NCBI GenBank assembly: GCA_030613025.1
Contig: JAUWMT010000009.1
Location: 1-64,000 of the forward strand
Length of the DNA stretch: 64,000 nucleotides
Reading direction: 5' to 3'
Origin: Candidatus Cloacimonadota bacterium
Lineage (GTDB): Bacteria > Cloacimonadota > Cloacimonadia > JGIOTU-2
Of the stretch, positions 48,340-57,501 are shown piece by piece (the stretch's first letter is position 1; every line of letters begins with the position of its first letter). The position numbers and the translations under genes are program-made. A model generated the notes under the pieces. The model saw only the letters and a list, made by a program, of their open reading frames with translations, made no database searches and had not been told where the DNA came from.

Positions 48340-50559
48340 ATGTTAAAAACGATTAGGAATCACAGTTTTTCAGTGAAAAAGATATTAACCGTAGTATCCA
48401 TATTATTTATGTTTATTACATTTAATCTTTACGGAAATTTTGTAGATATTAAGACAGCTGAAGAAGTTGCTTGTAACTGGTATCAACATTGGGTACCATA
48501 TCAGATTGATAACTTTAATGTCAAAGACGTCTTTATAGAAGAGTATAACGATCACCCAAGTTTCTATATTTTTACATTTGAGCCGGGCGGCTTTGTAATT
48601 GTGTCGGCGGATGATGCTGCGATCCCGATTCTCGGATACTCTTATATATCTGAAGCAAAAGAAGACATTACTCATCCGCCGCTGGCGGATTGGATGGATA
48701 ATTATCATCAACAGATCGATTATATAATTGATCAAAATATTGATAACAATGAAACAATTGGTCTTTGGCAGAATATTCTAAAAAAAGATTTTGCCTCTTT
48801 TGGTAAAGGAAGAGATGTGTTGCCATTATTATCAACTACATGGAACCAGAATTGGCCATATAATGAGCTTTGTCCTGCAGATGCTTCCGGTTCTGGTGGA
48901 CATGTCTATGCGGGCTGTGTTGCTACTGCTATGGGGCAAGTTATGAAATATCATGATCATCCAAGTCCCGGTGTAGGTTTACATAGTTATGACCATCCTA
49001 CTTATGGAAATTTATCTGCTGATTTCAGTACAACAAACTACGATTGGATGAGTATGCCGGATAATATTAGTTCAAGCAATATACCTATTGCGACACTTCT
49101 TTATCATTCCGGCGTAGCAGTTGAAATGAATTATAGTCCCAGTGGATCCGGTGCAAGCACTGTTTTTGCAATAATCGCTTTAAGAACATATTTCAATTAT
49201 GATACTTCATCACAACTTGTTTATAAAGAAGATTATTCAGTTCTGGACTGGGAAAATGTATTAACAACTGAACTTGATAATAGCCGACCCATGCTCTATG
49301 CAGGCACAAATCCTTCAAGTGGAGCCGGACATGCTTTTGTATGTGATGGCTATCAGGGTACTGACTATTTCCATTTCAATTGGGGATGGTCTGGTTCTTA
49401 CAATGGATATTATTATTTGAATAGTTTAAATCCCGGAACTCATAATTATACAAACGATCAACAGGCAATTATCGGTGTCATACCAAACACATCCTCTTAT
49501 GTATATCCTCTATTTAGCGGATTTGAATATACAAGGTATGATTGGACAATAATTGATAATGATGGAGATGGTAATAAGTGGAAACGCTGGAGTGAATTTC
49601 ACTCAGGTACAAGATGTATAGGGGTGAAAGCGAATCCCTCTGGAAGCGATGATTGGCTTATCACAAGACAATTGGGGTTATCGGATAATTCGGCGATCAA
49701 TTTTTCCTTCTGGGCGCGCTCATGGTACTCAGCAGACCAAGATTTCAATGTTAAACTTTCTACAACCGGTAACAATATGAGTGATTTCACAACGACATTA
49801 GAATCAGTAAGCGCTGTTCCTGTGGCCTGGACAGAATATGAATATGACCTCAGTTCTTATGCCGGACAAAATATTTATCTTGCTGTTCAATGCGTAAGTG
49901 TTAATGATGACTTTTTAATGGCAGACGATTTTGCCATAGCAGTTAACTGTTATCCGGTAGCAGATGCCGGCGCGGATACTACAGCAAATATGGGTGGCTT
50001 AGTAACATTGGATGGTTCGGATTCATATGATCCGTATGGTGGAAGTATAAATTATAATTGGAGTGCTCCTGCCGGGATCACACTTTCGGATTCCACGATA
50101 GCAAATCCAACCTTTACATCTCCAACTGTTGGCGATTCTACGGATTATGCCTTTACATTAATAGTTGATGATGGACTGCTTTATTCTGAACCGGACACAG
50201 TTGTAGTTACTGTTATTCCATTTGGCATAGACGATGATATTCTTTACCCGCTATCTACACATATTAGTGAAAACTATCCTAATCCATTTAATCAGGCGAC
50301 CACGATCAAGTATGCTCTTAAAGTGAATTCGGAGATTTCTATTGAGATTTATAATATCAAAGGGCAGAAAATAAGAACTCTTATTGATTCTAAAATGCAA
50401 TCCGGTCCTCATAGTATATTTTGGGATGGGAAAGACGAAAAAGGACAAGCTGTTCCAAGCGGGATATATTTTAGTAAGATGACCACCAAAGGTGAATCTT
50501 CTGTAAGTGGAGCAGCAGAGAATTACAATAAAGTGCGCAAGCTGATATTGCTGAGATAG
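48340..50559 (+). CDS. Secreted C10 (streptopain)-family cysteine peptidase with PKD-like and C-terminal sorting domains
   Basis: Signal peptide; Spi-like propeptide region; catalytic Cys block GHVYAGCVATAMGQVMKYHDHP; catalytic His block SGAGHAFVCDGYQG; C-terminal NYPNPFNQATTIKYAL...GIYFSKMT. Confidence 0.88.
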   Translation: MLKTIRNHSFSVKKILTVVSILFMFITFNLYGNFVDIKTAEEVACNWYQHWVPYQIDNFNVKDVFIEEYNDHPSFYIFTFEPGGFVIVSADDAAIPILGYSYISEAKEDITHPPLADWMDNYHQQIDYIIDQNIDNNETIGLWQNILKKDFASFGKGRDVLPLLSTTWNQNWPYNELCPADASGSGGHVYAGCVATAMGQVMKYHDHPSPGVGLHSYDHPTYGNLSADFSTTNYDWMSMPDNISSSNIPIATLLYHSGVAVEMNYSPSGSGASTVFAIIALRTYFNYDTSSQLVYKEDYSVLDWENVLTTELDNSRPMLYAGTNPSSGAGHAFVCDGYQGTDYFHFNWGWSGSYNGYYYLNSLNPGTHNYTNDQQAIIGVIPNTSSYVYPLFSGFEYTRYDWTIIDNDGDGNKWKRWSEFHSGTRCIGVKANPSGSDDWLITRQLGLSDNSAINFSFWARSWYSADQDFNVKLSTTGNNMSDFTTTLESVSAVPVAWTEYEYDLSSYAGQNIYLAVQCVSVNDDFLMADDFAIAVNCYPVADAGADTTANMGGLVTLDGSDSYDPYGGSINYNWSAPAGITLSDSTIANPTFTSPTVGDSTDYAFTLIVDDGLLYSEPDTVVVTVIPFGIDDDILYPLSTHISENYPNPFNQATTIKYALKVNSEISIEIYNIKGQKIRTLIDSKMQSGPHSIFWDGKDEKGQAVPSGIYFSKMTTKGESSVSGAAENYNKVRKLILLR

Positions 50560-50600
50560 TGACATAATTAATTCCTTAGTGAAAAGGTTACTCGCAGACT

Positions 50601-50632
50601 GGACTTCATCCCGATTTATCGGGGTGGAGTTC
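50601..50632. repeat. Strong hairpin downstream of C10 peptidase
   Basis: GGACTTCATCCCGATTTATCGGGGTGGAGTTC folds to a ~15-bp stem with a few G-U pairs. Confidence 0.6.
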
Positions 50633-50692
50633 AGAATGCATAATCACACAACCCGAATATAATGTTGTTCTGAACTCACACTGGTTGGTCTT

Positions 50693-50862
50693 GACTCATG
50701 ACTAAGTACGAGTCGAGAACAACCTGTCAAAGTCGCAATTCTCGACTCACATTTCCTTCGGTCATTGCGAGTCAAGTCTTGCTCGAACTTCTGTTCTGTT
50801 GTTCTGAACTCGAGGACTTCGTCTCTCAAGTCCAGTCCAGCCAATTTTTCAGCGAGAGACTC
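50693..50862. repeat. Structured intergenic element with alternating GACTC/GAGTC words
   Basis: GACTC at 50693, GAGTC at 50710, GACTC at 50744, GAGTC at 50769, GACTC at 50858; hairpin GGACTTCGTCTCTCAAGTCC at 50814-50833. Confidence 0.5.
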
Positions 50863-50992
50863 GCCAACTCCAAACTGTTTTAACTCCATATCATCTCGAA
50901 AAAATTAGTGCTCCAACTTTACTAATGTATTCTTCGTGATCTTCCTCGGATTGAGGATAAAATAAATTGTGATCTCTTTAGTGTTGTGTTTT

Positions 50993-51448
50993 TTATTTGT
51001 CGGAAAGTAATTCAGGATGATTATTTAACATCCATTCTTTGACCTCATTATGATATTTTTGTACGAAATCAAGTAGTTCATCTGCTTCTTTCTCTGAAAT
51101 TGATCCTGCATAATCATAAGATGATGTATTGCGTTTGACCCGACATGAATCAAGGTAAGCGGCTTCTTTGTTTTTATTGGATCCCAAAATTTCTGTAATT
51201 GACTGTATTGTGTAATATTGATTGGATTTTCGTTCTGCCATATATCCAGAGGAATATAGTAAAATTGTACATAATTTTAATGCGGCATTATATGCTATAT
51301 TGAAGATCCAGTCCGGATGGGTATTTTCTTTCGCAGAATTAATATCTCTCTCAACAAGTTTGAATAAATTTTCAATTTCCTTACGATTTGTCGAATGTTT
51401 CTTAAGCCAATTATTCAATTCCCATTGTTTCAAGGTCATTTTTTTCAC
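50993..51448 (-). CDS. HEPN-domain protein (putative toxin/RNase partner)
   Basis: Helical, ~150 aa; CRVKRNTSSYDYAG resembles HEPN RN...Y/H region (SAV_6107-like); overlaps upstream nucleotidyltransferase gene. Confidence 0.7.
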   Translation of the reverse strand: MKKMTLKQWELNNWLKKHSTNRKEIENLFKLVERDINSAKENTHPDWIFNIAYNAALKLCTILLYSSGYMAERKSNQYYTIQSITEILGSNKNKEAAYLDSCRVKRNTSSYDYAGSISEKEADELLDFVQKYHNEVKEWMLNNHPELLSDK

Positions 51449-52001
51449 CTAATATAAAATTTATTGGGGAATTTAGCACCGAAGTAACAAAATGCTCATT
51501 TTCATTTTTTCTTTTTATAAATTCATTTTTTGATAGAAGAAAATAATTAATTTCTCTACCTATTATATCCGATACATCTTTTAAACAGAAAGACAAATCT
51601 TGTGCAGTTATATCCCCGATAACAAACAAATCGATGTCGCTTTCTGAATCGAGATTGCCAGATGAATAAGAACCAAAAATAAACGCACAAATAATATTTT
51701 TATCATTGAGTGTTCGAGATAATAATTGTTGTAATCCATTGGTTTTTTGCACTATGTCATGAATAGATTTGTACAAGGGGTGCAAAGTATTGGCCTTATA
51801 ATAAGTACGATTTCTCGATTTTCGACAAATTAATAAATCTAAAGATGTGAGTTTGTCAACTTCCTGTTTGATGGTGCCAACACTTAAATTAATTCTTCTT
51901 TGTATTTCTCTGAAATGCAATTCTTCATTATTAATACCAAAAAAAAGTGCAAAAATTTTGGCTCTAGTTTTTGAGGATAAAATTTTAGCTAATTGATCCA
52001 T
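51411..52001 (-). CDS. HTH-domain nucleotidyltransferase (MNT-like) protein
   Basis: N-terminal winged-HTH (HFREIQRRINLSVGTIKQEVDKLTSLDLL); catalytic GSYSSGNLDSESDIDLFV. Confidence 0.85.
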   Translation of the reverse strand: MDQLAKILSSKTRAKIFALFFGINNEELHFREIQRRINLSVGTIKQEVDKLTSLDLLICRKSRNRTYYKANTLHPLYKSIHDIVQKTNGLQQLLSRTLNDKNIICAFIFGSYSSGNLDSESDIDLFVIGDITAQDLSFCLKDVSDIIGREINYFLLSKNEFIKRKNENEHFVTSVLNSPINFILGEKNDLETMGIE

Positions 52002-52003
52002 AA

Positions 52004-52043
52004 TGTTCGGTTAAACAGAACAACTGTTCGGTTAAACCGAACA
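52004..52043. promoter_or_regulatory. Twin palindromic operator upstream of HTH-NTase gene
   Basis: TGTTCGGTTAAACAGAACA (52004-52022) and TGTTCGGTTAAACCGAACA (52025-52043), start-to-start spacing 21 bp, immediately 5' of the minus-strand ATG. Confidence 0.75.
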
Positions 52044-52128
52044 AGTATGATCGTATTGGGTTTCGCAAATAAATAATTATTCTTTCCATTATGTTTTATA
52101 TCCATAATATCACGAATTTTCAGTCAAT

Positions 52129-53178
52129 TTATTTATAGTACTTTTTTGTAAAGCCCGTAATCCATTCACCCTTTTTTACAAATAATGATTTGATCCCTCC
52201 GGTGAGTAATCCCAAACCATAGGCGATGACTTGGGTAAGCAAAGTGATTATGGAAAGAACGCCTACAAGCAGCGAGTGATTTCTGGCAGTTGATTGAATA
52301 AAAGCAAAGATTAAGATAAGGAGTAAGAGAGAGCTTTCTGCAAAGAAAATATATTTCATAATGGGGAAGAAAAAGGCGAGAATAGTTGTAACAATATAAC
52401 CAACAAGTGCTATTGCTGGTAGCACATGAATTGGCTTAAACATCTTGGAATCGATTCTGCCAAGATTGATACGGGTAATCCCCCAATTGAATATCTGCTT
52501 GAAAAATTTTTTCAGATTTGTTCTCCGTTTATGATATACCGGGACATCGGAAAGGAATTTTACTTTAAATCCCGCATTATAAATCCTGTTAGAAAAATCC
52601 ATATCCTGTCCATGCCTGAGAGAATTCATCCCGCCTATTTTTTCATAGACTTCTCTCTTTATGCCCATATTGAAGCTGCGCGGATAGTATTTTGCGAGCT
52701 GTTTTCCTTCTGAGCCGCGTGTGCCGCCGGTTCCAATAAATGATGTCATGGAATAATTAATAGCTTTCAGGAAAGGAGAGAAACTTTTATGACAGGTATC
52801 GGGACCGCCAAAGGCATCGAAATCATCATTTTTAAGATTACGAGTGAGGTTTTCAATATAGTTTTCAGGAACCGTGCAGTCAGAATCAATAAAAACAAAG
52901 ATATCACCATTTGCGTTTTTCATGCCAAGATTGCGTGCTGCGCCGGGTCCTTTATTTTGTTGAAATAAATAGTGGAATACAAAATTTAGTTTGTGTAATT
53001 CAACTACTTCTTTTGTATCATCAGTCGAACCATCATCAACTACGATCACCTCGAAATTCTTAGCAGTCTGCCTTTCAAATGAAGAAAGGAATTCTTCGAT
53101 TTCGTCAGCACGATTATAAGCAGGTACAATTATTGAAATAAAGGGAGGAGGGAGAACGGAGGAGGGAGGATGGCTCAC
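52129..53178 (-). CDS. Glycosyltransferase family 2
   Basis: ISIIVPAYNRADEIEEFLSSFERQTAKNFEVIVVDDGSTDDTKE; IFVFIDSDCTVPENY. Confidence 0.93.
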   Translation of the reverse strand: MSHPPSSVLPPPFISIIVPAYNRADEIEEFLSSFERQTAKNFEVIVVDDGSTDDTKEVVELHKLNFVFHYLFQQNKGPGAARNLGMKNANGDIFVFIDSDCTVPENYIENLTRNLKNDDFDAFGGPDTCHKSFSPFLKAINYSMTSFIGTGGTRGSEGKQLAKYYPRSFNMGIKREVYEKIGGMNSLRHGQDMDFSNRIYNAGFKVKFLSDVPVYHKRRTNLKKFFKQIFNWGITRINLGRIDSKMFKPIHVLPAIALVGYIVTTILAFFFPIMKYIFFAESSLLLLILIFAFIQSTARNHSLLVGVLSIITLLTQVIAYGLGLLTGGIKSLFVKKGEWITGFTKKYYK

Positions 53179-53543
53179 TAAAATTTTTCCTTTCTGGTTT
53201 TAATAAGATTAAAGAGCATTGCAGAGAGCTTACGGGTTCTATCAATAAGCTCAAGAGCTTTATTTTTGGGAAGAAAACCAATTTTCAATGAAAGATATAA
53301 CTGAGTTCTTAATTCAGCACAAGAACCACGTGCTATATTTAAAAAGCGAATGAATTCTTTGTTTGAATTTCTATCATATCCTTCATAAATATTCGAAGGA
53401 ATCGAAACAGATGATCTTTGAATTTGGTCTCGAAATCCGAAATCTTTACTTTCTGAAAATTTTTTATAAATATCGACAGCCATTCTCATACTTTCCTGCC
53501 AAACATCTAAGTCCTCAAATTTCTCAATTCTTTTATTTTGCAT
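53178..53543 (-). CDS. Four-helix-bundle protein (S23/IVS-encoded family)
   Basis: FEDLDVWQESMRMAVDIYKKF...FGFRDQIQRSSVSIPSNIYEGYDRNSNKEFIRFLNIARGSCAELRTQL; start placed at MQNKRIEKFEDL. Confidence 0.88.
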   Translation of the reverse strand: MQNKRIEKFEDLDVWQESMRMAVDIYKKFSESKDFGFRDQIQRSSVSIPSNIYEGYDRNSNKEFIRFLNIARGSCAELRTQLYLSLKIGFLPKNKALELIDRTRKLSAMLFNLIKTRKEKF

Positions 53544-56010
53544 CCGTTTTCCCCTTTCCGTTTTCATTCTTCCGAAGAATAGTAATGATAGCAACAGCGA
53601 TCAAACAAAGGAAAGCAAAGATATGCGCTATGAGTGAAACTGTATAATATTTCTTGAAAACTTCAGGAATGAATTCAAACAAAATATCATGTTTGCCGGG
53701 TGAGTCGATATAAATGGAGCGCAGCACGTGATTTGTTTTGTAGATTAGAACTTCTTTGCCATCAACAAAAGCTTTCCAGCCACCCTTGGGCGGATAGTAT
53801 ATTTCTGATGCAACGAATAAGGTTGGTTTATCAGTAAATATTTCATAATTCATTGTATTGAAGGATGGAGTAGTACGAACATAGGATGAATCGGGCTTCT
53901 CAACGGGCAAAAGGAACTCTTCCTCAAGAATTGCAGTTTGAGAAGGATCGAAATCCAGGTCGTTCAATTCATCAAAGCGTTTTTCACGATCTTCAACAGT
54001 AATGACTTCATCGACAAACCATGCGGGCTGAGGATCATACTTCGCTTTGTAAACAAGGAGTTTATTTGATTGATCATAATAATAGGGCTCAAGATGATCT
54101 TGTGGCAGCTCTGAAGAGGAGATAATGTATTTCGTGTTCAGCATTTTAAGAATGTTCCAGTTCACCGGAACTTGCGGGTCGGCGCCTTTGAAAATACAAT
54201 TCTCAACTATGTCCTGATAAATTCTGAGTTTTGCTGCATTATACCCGCCGATCGAATTGTGATAATATGACCAGTCATTGTTGTTAAATGGATTTTCAGT
54301 AATAGGGAATACCCGATAGTAAGAAGTATCTTGCAAAATTGCTTTGTTTGCAGGTTTCAGTTTAAAATGCTGTTTTTCAAGTTTTACAGGATCGTAAAGT
54401 TCGCCCTCTGCTTTTTTCACGTATGGAATAAGGTCGATCAGCAAAATAACAATGACTGCTCCAATAAAAATATATTTTCGGATTACTTTGTGAATGAAAA
54501 GGAGAATAATTGCTGCTGTAAGAAGTGTAAATATTATCATGCGTAAAGCATCGGTCTGCAACATATCAAGCCGAGCTTGTTTTATCATAGAAAGCACTTG
54601 TGGTTCATATTGTGAAGCATCGCCGGCTTTTTCAAGTGGAAAGGATGAACCAAAGATGAGGACTATCAATCCAATGAGAATAAGGGATGCTCCTACACCC
54701 AATATAATATTTTGAACTTTTTTCAGATTTTCTTTTGTGATATCGAGTATGTGTTTGAATCCAAATGCAGCCCAAATAACCATGATGAACTGCATTACAA
54801 CCAGTATCATCGAAGGCACTCGAAATTTATTGAAGAATGGAATATGCTGGAAAAATAGCGAGTACAGGAATGGCAGATGCCTTCCGAAAGACAAGAAAAC
54901 CGACAGAAGAAACAGAGCGAAAAGTACTTTTATAAACCCTTTCTTGAATGAAAGGATCAAACCTACTATTGCAAAGAAAAATAGAACAACACCAAAATAA
55001 TCATATACCTGAGTGAAAGGCATGTGCCCCCAATATCCGGGAATTTGTCTGCCCTTTAGCTGTGAAACTTTGTTCCCATTATAAATCTCTCCGGAAGTTC
55101 CGCCAAAAAAGCGAGGCATAACGAGAGTGAGCAGTTCAGCCGGATGCATTGACCATCCGGTCGCATAATCCATATCCAGTCCGGTTGATTCTTCTTCACC
55201 TGTGCCGCCCCGAATGGAGTGTGGAGTATATTCATTCGTGACAAATAGGGGTTGCGCAACCATTGCAGTAATGAGGAGAGAGCCGCCGATAATAAGTAAA
55301 ATCTTAAAAATAAAACGATTGCTCTCCTTGTCGATCAGCATCTTAATAAGATAATACAGTCCCACAAAAAGCAATATCAAGATCTGGTAGAAAATAATTT
55401 GATAATGCTGGGTTCTGATTTGGATAGAGAATGCAAATATGAATCCAAAGAACCACAGCAGATTTTTTTTATTGAGAAAACTCAAGAAGAAGAAAGTGAC
55501 TATCGGCATATACATGATCGGTCTGAATTTAGCAAAATGCCCGATATTCAGCAGTGACATAAAATGCGGAATAAAAATAAAGCCCAGTCCTCCAAACACT
55601 GATTCCCAGAATCCGAGCTTGAAAAATCGAAGAAGGTAAAATATCCCAATGAAGCCAATGAGGTAGATCCAGATTATGCTGTAAATAATTTTACCCAAAA
55701 ATTTATTAATAATGCTATCAAGCGAGAATACTTTTCCACCAATCCGATGATAGTTTGGCATTCCGGAAAAGACAGGTGAATTCCAATAAACGGTTTTACC
55801 TGTTTCTTTTTGATATTCCAATCGTTGGTGTGTTGAGCCCTTTGAACCGATTACATCAACTCCGCCGGGGCGTAAATCTTGAAATGCCATCGGGTAAAGA
55901 ACGATCAGGAGTATGAAAAAAACAACAGCAAAAGTAATGATGTTGCGCTGATATGGTTTCAGGTTAATTTTTTTTGTATTGCCAGTAATATCTTGATCAA
56001 TTTTTTTCAT
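53533..56010 (-). CDS. YfhO-family membrane protein (glycosyltransferase-like)
   Basis: 825 aa multi-TM; C-terminal ASEIYYPPKGGWKAFVDGKEVLIYKTNHVLRSIYIDSPGKHDILFEFIPE typical of YfhO. Confidence 0.85.
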   Translation of the reverse strand: MKKIDQDITGNTKKINLKPYQRNIITFAVVFFILLIVLYPMAFQDLRPGGVDVIGSKGSTHQRLEYQKETGKTVYWNSPVFSGMPNYHRIGGKVFSLDSIINKFLGKIIYSIIWIYLIGFIGIFYLLRFFKLGFWESVFGGLGFIFIPHFMSLLNIGHFAKFRPIMYMPIVTFFFLSFLNKKNLLWFFGFIFAFSIQIRTQHYQIIFYQILILLFVGLYYLIKMLIDKESNRFIFKILLIIGGSLLITAMVAQPLFVTNEYTPHSIRGGTGEEESTGLDMDYATGWSMHPAELLTLVMPRFFGGTSGEIYNGNKVSQLKGRQIPGYWGHMPFTQVYDYFGVVLFFFAIVGLILSFKKGFIKVLFALFLLSVFLSFGRHLPFLYSLFFQHIPFFNKFRVPSMILVVMQFIMVIWAAFGFKHILDITKENLKKVQNIILGVGASLILIGLIVLIFGSSFPLEKAGDASQYEPQVLSMIKQARLDMLQTDALRMIIFTLLTAAIILLFIHKVIRKYIFIGAVIVILLIDLIPYVKKAEGELYDPVKLEKQHFKLKPANKAILQDTSYYRVFPITENPFNNNDWSYYHNSIGGYNAAKLRIYQDIVENCIFKGADPQVPVNWNILKMLNTKYIISSSELPQDHLEPYYYDQSNKLLVYKAKYDPQPAWFVDEVITVEDREKRFDELNDLDFDPSQTAILEEEFLLPVEKPDSSYVRTTPSFNTMNYEIFTDKPTLFVASEIYYPPKGGWKAFVDGKEVLIYKTNHVLRSIYIDSPGKHDILFEFIPEVFKKYYTVSLIAHIFAFLCLIAVAIITILRKNENGKGKTDAK

Positions 56011-56031
56011 ACAAAACCTCTTAAATTAAAT

Positions 56032-57501
56032 TTATTTCTTTTTCAAGCCTGTCAATTTATGCCATCCTTGCTTTATGCGCTCCAATTCAATAGGTTCATA
56101 AAAATTGAATGGAAAAAGGATAAATGGGAATGAAATTATTATAGCAACTTTTATTAAGATCCTTGGTAAAATATTCAAGTTTGCTGTCAAGGTTGAGAAG
56201 AAGAATAAAATGATAGCTAGAATCAACATTTTTAGAAGTTTCATGTTCTCATAAGGAATTTTGTAAAAACGACTTGCCACAAAATATGTAACGATATACA
56301 AAGCAACGAAAGATATAATTGTAGCGATCGCAGCTCCCATCATCTTATATTTTGGAATAAGAATAAAATTGAGAACAACATTCAGAACTGCTGCACCAAT
56401 CGTAAGATATGCGATATACTTTGTTTTTCTTTTCAAGTATAATCCGAGATTTGCTACAGATTTGGCTCCGCTAAATATATATGCAAGAATAATATAAGGA
56501 ACAACCTGGTAAGCAGCCCAATAATCAGGATTTAGGGCAAGCAGTTCAATGATTTCTTTACTAAAGAATGCCAAACAAAGTCCCGCCCAAAAAAGAATAA
56601 ACAGAAAATAGGTCAGCATTTTACTATAGTATCTTTTATCACCTTTTTGACCATACATTTTATAGGCAATTGGAAGTAATCCTAATGAAAAAGATTGTAT
56701 AAGAAACACATTCAAAACTCCGGCAACTTTGTATCCGAAATTATAAAGTCCGACCTCTTTGTAATCAACTAAAAATTTCAGAATGTATGTGTCGCCCTTA
56801 TTAAGCAACATTCCTGCTAAAGAAGTAAATATCAAAGGAAATCCAAAAGTAAGTGTTGCTTTTAGAATTTTAGAGTCAAATTTTGGGATCATCTCAGAGA
56901 TCATATTTGGAAAGAGAATGATAAACAGCAAACCATCCCCGATTAGATATGAATACAAGATGCCTTTTACACCAATCTTTGCAAATGCGACAAAATAGAT
57001 ATTAAGCCCTAAAATAACTGCTATTTTAATTATATTTGCAGTTGCATAAAATACAGATTTTTCCTTGGCACGCAAGACACTGAGGAAAAGGTTGTTTATA
57101 ACTCGTAAAAAAATTATTATGAAACATAGTTTAAAATAAATTGTAAATTCTAAAGGTTTTGAAAATAAAGCAGAAAGTTTTGATGCACATCCTAGCCCAA
57201 ACAAATTAAATAACAATCCAGTACTAAATAGAAGGACAAATATTGTAAAAAGAGTTGATTTTCTTTTTTCTTTATATTCATGTAAATCGTGAAATCTGAG
57301 AAATGCTGATGACTGCCCCAATATCAATACTTGAGTGAGGATCATTATTGAAATCTCCAGAATTCCAAGTACACCATATTCAGATACTGTTATATGCTTT
57401 GTGTATAATGGTAATAGGACGATGCCGATCAGCTTTGTGGCGATATTACCAATGCTGTAAATAGCAGAGTGTTTGAGAGTGTTTTTAATTTTACTTAACA
57501 T
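56032..57501 (-). CDS. Polysaccharide flippase (Wzx/oligosaccharide flippase family)
   Basis: IYSIGNIATKLIGIVLLPLYTKHITVSEYGVLGIL; 12-14 TM topology. Confidence 0.9.
   Translation of the reverse strand: MLSKIKNTLKHSAIYSIGNIATKLIGIVLLPLYTKHITVSEYGVLGILEISIMILTQVLILGQSSAFLRFHDLHEYKEKRKSTLFTIFVLLFSTGLLFNLFGLGCASKLSALFSKPLEFTIYFKLCFIIIFLRVINNLFLSVLRAKEKSVFYATANIIKIAVILGLNIYFVAFAKIGVKGILYSYLIGDGLLFIILFPNMISEMIPKFDSKILKATLTFGFPLIFTSLAGMLLNKGDTYILKFLVDYKEVGLYNFGYKVAGVLNVFLIQSFSLGLLPIAYKMYGQKGDKRYYSKMLTYFLFILFWAGLCLAFFSKEIIELLALNPDYWAAYQVVPYIILAYIFSGAKSVANLGLYLKRKTKYIAYLTIGAAVLNVVLNFILIPKYKMMGAAIATIISFVALYIVTYFVASRFYKIPYENMKLLKMLILAIILFFFSTLTANLNILPRILIKVAIIISFPFILFPFNFYEPIELERIKQGWHKLTGLKKK

Noticed and set aside
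50644-50889. ORFs of 81 aa (minus) and 61 aa (plus) in the intergenic region
   Set aside because: Explained by the GACTC/GAGTC repeat structure on both strands; no family signal or convincing RBS.
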